A DNA stretch of 64,000 bases from Megachile rotundata (taxonomy: Eukaryota > Arthropoda > Insecta > Hymenoptera > Megachilidae), in the NCBI RefSeq assembly GCF_050947335.1, contig NC_134983.1:1922001-1986000 (forward strand), given 5' to 3'. The position numbers and the translations under genes are program-made. Of this stretch, positions 58,864 to 64,000 are shown piece by piece; positions within the stretch are counted from its first letter, which is position 1; the number at the start of each line of letters is the position of its first letter. The notes under the pieces are model-generated. The model had not been told where the DNA came from. It made no database searches and worked only from the letters and a program-made list of their open reading frames with translations.

Positions 58864-61800
58864 CTAACAGTACACGATAAGAGTAAATAAACGTTATTCT
58901 CATACGAATTTCGCCTGAAGTAAATGTTAGTAAGATAAATATGAAGCAACAAAGCTCTTATCGATTCTATTTTTCAATTTATATTTATCTGCATAAAAAG
59001 CTATAAAATCGAGAAAAAGCTGTTTACATTACAAAACAATCCTGCTTTTATCATTTTTATAGTTTTATTAAATTTTATTGCTTTTTATTTGTAACATGAT
59101 CCATGCATCGGTCGCGACGATATTAAAACTATTTTTAATACTATTTTTACTAGTTCAACAATAAAATATTTGAAACATAAGCCCATTGATTTTAAATGAA
59201 GAGAATTAATAAAAAAAAAGAGTTTATTTGTACTTTTTAAACAACATAATATATTTTCATTACATAAGTTTTAATTAGAAAAGAAAGGTAAATTTAATGA
59301 TACAATATCATATTTCATATTAATTATTTGACATTAAAATAATTTAATGGGTTTTTTCAATTATTATCTACATCACCCATACGTAAATATAGATAATATT
59401 AACGTTTCTTTAAGAAATGAACCTGTTTCCATAACTGTACCATTACGTATTACGATTGCGAGATTTAGTTTCTTTAGTTCATTTTCGGGACGATATCTGA
59501 ATAAGTACATCCAAAAACAAAAAATTTGTTACAATAATATACCTTATCAACGTTTATGTGGAATACATCATAGTCGTAACAAATCAGTAATAAATGGTAC
59601 AATACTGAAATAATTTTACGACATTTTGGAATCCATTCACACATTTCTATTCGTGCATCTGGTATACACACAAATATGTATCAATCATGACTGCAAAAAG
59701 AATTTTAAAAAATATACTTTCATCTACATAAATGTGCATTGTCTTGACATAAACTGCATATTCAAATCCAAAACACATAACTATGTGTTGCAGAAACAAG
59801 AATTCAATTAAACACTTTTAAAAATAATTATGCAATTATAAAAATTTATTTTGAAAATTATGGACTAAGTTGTAGGATAACAAATCACAGTATTATAGTA
59901 TTAGCTAATTGAAATAAAATATGTTACTGCACCATTAGTTCTCATTGGCCTAAAGACCATTCACTTATCATTATGGTTTAACAGTATAATAATGAAATGT
60001 ATAATGTTTAAAATAAACAAAGTGATTCTTGTTTTTTTCATAGAAGAATGATATTTTTTATAACTCGTCTCACACCTTAAATCATATATCAATCACGTAT
60101 CAAATTCTTCATTTGATATTAATCCACATTTATTTGAAAAGCTTCTTTGTTGAACTATTAGAAACAACAGAATAACTTATTAATTGATTTTATAAATTAT
60201 TTCAAAGCACATAGCTTAAAAACTTTTGGAAAGTTTTTAAAATCTGCAAACAGCAGTTAGAATTTTCTCCTTGTAAATTCTGCTATCTTTTGTTTACATT
60301 TAAACTGTAAATTTAATAAATAAATTTAAATTTTAAATTTTAAATGTAAATTTTTTCGTAAATCATTGACAGAATTATAATTAAGGGATTTATTTAATAT
60401 TATATCATAAAACACTTTAAATTTCAATGGAATTACAGTACAAGTTGTACTACGTTAAAAACCATACATAACAATTAATGCGAATTAACGTGTTAATTAA
60501 TATAAGAGATCACCATATGTAAACACCATAAATTTGATATAATTAATTTGGTATAATTTATTTGGTACAACTAAAAGATATAACAATAAAAGAAAGAATG
60601 AGAAATGGTAGTCAATACGTTATCGTACATAACAATGTACATATTTTAAATTTCGCAGATAAATCCAAAAGCTCAATTTATACAATAGTTTCCGAGTAAA
60701 GTGCGTAAGAGATATAAATCGCAATCAGTATCTATTTTCATTATTTTTAGATTCCAATAAATACGACGGTATATTTACAATTCTTATCTTGTTCTTGTAA
60801 ATAAATTCTTTTTTGTTAACGCGTTACTTATTACATATTTCAATGAACGCCTTCCGGTATTTAAACAAGTGGCCTGTTTTTTTGTGAATTAATATTAATT
60901 TTAACGATTTAAACAAACAATGGTATACAACACTTAAGTCGTATAATTCAATAAAGATAATATATACTAAATTTGTAATAATGAGTTAAAAGCTAAATCC
61001 ATAGGGCCAAATAAAATAAATAAATACTTTTGCATCTATATTCACTGAAAGTAGAATAATTAATATTCTCGTTAATATTTTCAAATGAATATTGTCATAT
61101 TACATACACGTTGAATGCGACAGTGAAAATTGATATATGTAAGGAAACATGTGTATGAAAAAGAGATGATGTATAAAACCATAAAAAGTTAGTACCACTT
61201 ATTATTCCATGCAATTACTCAATGATAGGACAATTATGATAAAAAGATCACGTAAATGGATGCATGAAAAATATTTCACAATAATTACTCACGTATCATG
61301 ATTAAACGCAACCGTCATTGCAACCAGTACAAAATGTTTTATCTATCGTTAAAATGAATCAGGGAATTTCTCATTTGACGTAATGTGATCGAGAACAAGA
61401 TGACTAGACTACTTTCCTTAATCTAGAAGAGTACACAAGGAAGGTGTACATTGTTATATAAAACGTTCAGTGCATGCTTCGCACGTGGTGAAGAATGTTA
61501 TCACGTTAACAGAAAGAAGCATTAAGCTTAAAATTTGTCACTGATAAGATGTTCACGTTACATTCTGGTGATACATTAATAAGACGATTAGCTTATTTTG
61601 ATGGTTTTGATAAAATTAACATAAAAATATTGGATTATCGATTAGTAAAATAGTAATTTTCTAACATTTCTCCATTTTTACGTCCATGCTTTTTCCGGAA
61701 ACGATTATAATAATTATGCGTTATGTTCCATCAGTACGTTGATAATGATCCATTCACGTTTTGCTGATACTTGTAAAATTAGTTTACAAAAGTTGGAGTG

Positions 61801-64000
61801 ACGATTAGCACAATAATCTTTCCTAATATTTATCGCTTATCACTTTTGCCATCTGCGAAAAACATTCTTATTACTGACTTTTACGTTAATCTCATTTCCC
61901 TGAAGCGATTATGATATTCGAATATTTGAATGTTCAGAGATATGATGGATTAAGCTTACCACTAAACAATGCGCACTATTTTCGTGTGTTTTGCTTCAAA
62001 ATCACCTAAATTCTACTATAAACATAATAAAAAACTATTTTCTATATTACTGTTCAAAAGTTTGAATGCAGCCATATTTTTGTTAAAAAAGTAGTTTATT
62101 GTTAGTACGTGAATGACCATTTGTAAAAGTTTATTAAATATTTTAACCAGTTTATAGAAAAATAACTGATTTCTCATTTAGCGTTTTACAAATTCCTTTG
62201 CTTACAATTAGTTTCGTGTATGCGTATATTCTATTTCTTTTACGTTTTAAACGGAATAATAACAAAATACTTATACTTATACAATACTTGAAAAAATTAA
62301 ATAATGGAATACTCAGAACTTGCTCTTGTCAGAGGTTATTAAAAGAAATGGAGATCATTTTAATGATGCAGAAATTGTTATTGTACTTTTAAGTTGATTC
62401 GTATAACATATGAACATATACACATCCACAATACATAATATTTTCGCTGTAATACATAGTGTGTAATATATTTCTTAAAATTTTCTTTAATTGTTCTCAA
62501 ACTTTTAAACAGCACTGTGCATAATAAAAACTGCCTAATACATATGTATAATATCTACTATCAATGAAAATTATTATTTTTCCATTCTTATAAAAATAAT
62601 AAACGTGAACTCGATGTTTCAGAAAATATTAAATTATTACTGTTTAAATATTGATTTTGAATATTTTTGACAACAGTCTAAAATCAGTTTCATGACAATA
62701 ACTACAGTAGACTCATGTTATAATCCCATTTCGCCACCAATTTTCACGCATGATATTCATGCTTTCGAATTATTGTTGTGAACACGAATTCACCGTAGCA
62801 GTGTCGAAGAAGTCAACATTTCAATCAATTGAATATATTACCAATTGCAAGACTTGTTTCTTCCTACAGATTTACCTGTGGCAATATAACAAGACTATAC
62901 TATACATTAATATTTCATATATATTGTTAACACAGACTTATGAGTTCTTCAATTTACAGCATAATATTGCACATTAACGAGTATTTCATTCACATCCAAA
63001 TTGGTACTAAACGTTTCGATTGCTTATATTATGAAGATTCTGTAATTTTCAGCTTTCGTACAACTTTTGCTTGAATACGATCTATATAAGAGAAAACGTC
63101 TTCTATATAAGAAGAAAAGTGGCATACGTACGTAGCCAACAAAGTAGCATGGTATAGGTCTGTATAAAAGGAAAGTGGCAGATGTTGAAAACTGCATATC
63201 CTCTAATGAACAACATACTCGTAACATCGTTAGTGTATTCCACAAACAAAACAGTCATTTTGTATCAAACGTATCGATGAAATCGATACCCATTTCTGCT
63301 AGCATTTTCATCAAACCTTAAACTAGAAATACCATAAGTGTTATTTAAATAACGTGCATGTCGATGTACACCTTTCTCTACATATTACAACAAAAGTCTT
63401 TTACATAAAAGTCTATTTTACATAAAACACTATTATATAAAAGTCTTTGAATGTCGTGGTGGCATCTAACATTTTGAAGCTCATAGAGATTACATTACAT
63501 AAAAGAGCATATAATTAATAACGACTTTATATTTTTGAAATTGAAAAACACGTACTCTTCCCATGCGTTTATTAAGTTTTTAATGTTATAACATTATGAC
63601 GTCAACAACATTAAACAGCATTGGGGAAAGAGGAACATTATAAAAATTTCTTGTCGGATTTACTATGGATCATATTAATACACCGTGGTCACAAAATTTT
63701 GGACATGTAAAATCTGAGAATCCTAAAGTTCTGAAATTTTAAAGTACCAAAATACTAAAATCCTACAGTTTCAAGGTGCCAAAATCTAAGTTTCAGTCTA
63801 AAAGTTACAAAGCACTAGAAATAAAAGATTTTGAATTTTCGAAGTCCTAAAATTAAAAAATTTCAAATGTTAAATATTCAAGTTCCGACGTTCCAATGTT
63901 TCGAAATATTAAAATTAAAAAATTGTGAAGTATCCAATGTCTTAAATCCTAAAAGTTCCAAAATCTCAAAAGCCCCAAGCTCCAAAGTTTCAAGTTCCAA
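58864..64000. other. AT-rich right end of the window
   Basis: No gene recognised. 63,024-63,245 includes imperfect repeats of TATATAAGA(A)GAAAA and GAAAAGTGGCA. 63,690-64,000 is another run of the short-period pattern (CCAAA-type units about every ten bases) that continues to the window edge. Confidence 0.35.
63690..64000. repeat. Short-period repeat reaching the window edge
   Basis: Units such as AAAGTTCC, AAAATCTC and AAAGTTTC recur roughly every ten bases. It belongs to the same texture class as the runs inside the phosphatase B introns. Confidence 0.5.

Noticed and set aside
1..64000. tRNA or rRNA genes
   Set aside because: No segment with convincing A and B boxes or rRNA core sequence was noticed; GC-rich patches at 9.5, 24.4 and 34.1 kb did not fold as tRNAs by eye.

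Overview
The window looks like AT-rich nuclear DNA from an insect, most probably a hymenopteran (bee, ant or wasp). The reasons are two spliced histidine acid phosphatase genes of the venom acid phosphatase Acph-1 type, small exons with GT-AG introns, and a transposon load of mariner, Tc1, pogo/Tigger, TTAA-flanked MITEs and long-inverted-repeat elements. There are no operons, no rRNA and no tRNA that I could recognise. The species was not determined.

Layout. 1-3.1 kb: repeat fragments, then a pogo/Tigger-type DDE transposase gene on the plus strand whose two exons splice in frame. 3.9-14.0 kb: acid phosphatase gene A on the minus strand, six exons, 358 codons, with introns carrying a deleted mariner, a hairpin array, a foldback element and a dispersed repeat. 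14.0-37.5 kb: a transposon-dominated spacer. It holds a 2.0-kb element made almost entirely of two 835-bp inverted arms, three TTAA-flanked MITEs, broken Tc1 copies, a ~190-bp repeat (called R here) with constant ends, a 1-kb array of hairpin units (23.3-24.3 kb) and a smaller relative of that array at 34.2 kb. 37.5-44.3 kb: acid phosphatase gene B on the minus strand, six exons, 402 codons, with a possible 5' leader exon carrying a 29-codon small ORF at 45.9 kb. 46-64 kb: AT-rich DNA with one decayed mariner and a few isolated exon-like segments that I could not assemble into a gene.

The two phosphatases are tandem, same-strand paralogues. Both keep the RHGxRxP active-site loop and the distal HE motif. 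They share only part of their intron positions, and gene A appears to have lost one pair of cysteines together.

The most unusual signal is the hairpin-array family at 9.2, 23.3-24.3 and 34.2 kb. Successive units keep similar loop sequences but change their stem sequences in a mostly compensatory way. The 23-24 kb and 34 kb arrays each lie just downstream, on the same strand, of a TATA box. A second pattern is that three unrelated TTAA-flanked MITEs each carry their own palindromic motif near an end, and one of them has split a Tc1 transposase gene at a site whose flanks rejoin exactly.

All exon structures come from reading splice sites and phases by eye. No alignment or database search was run.
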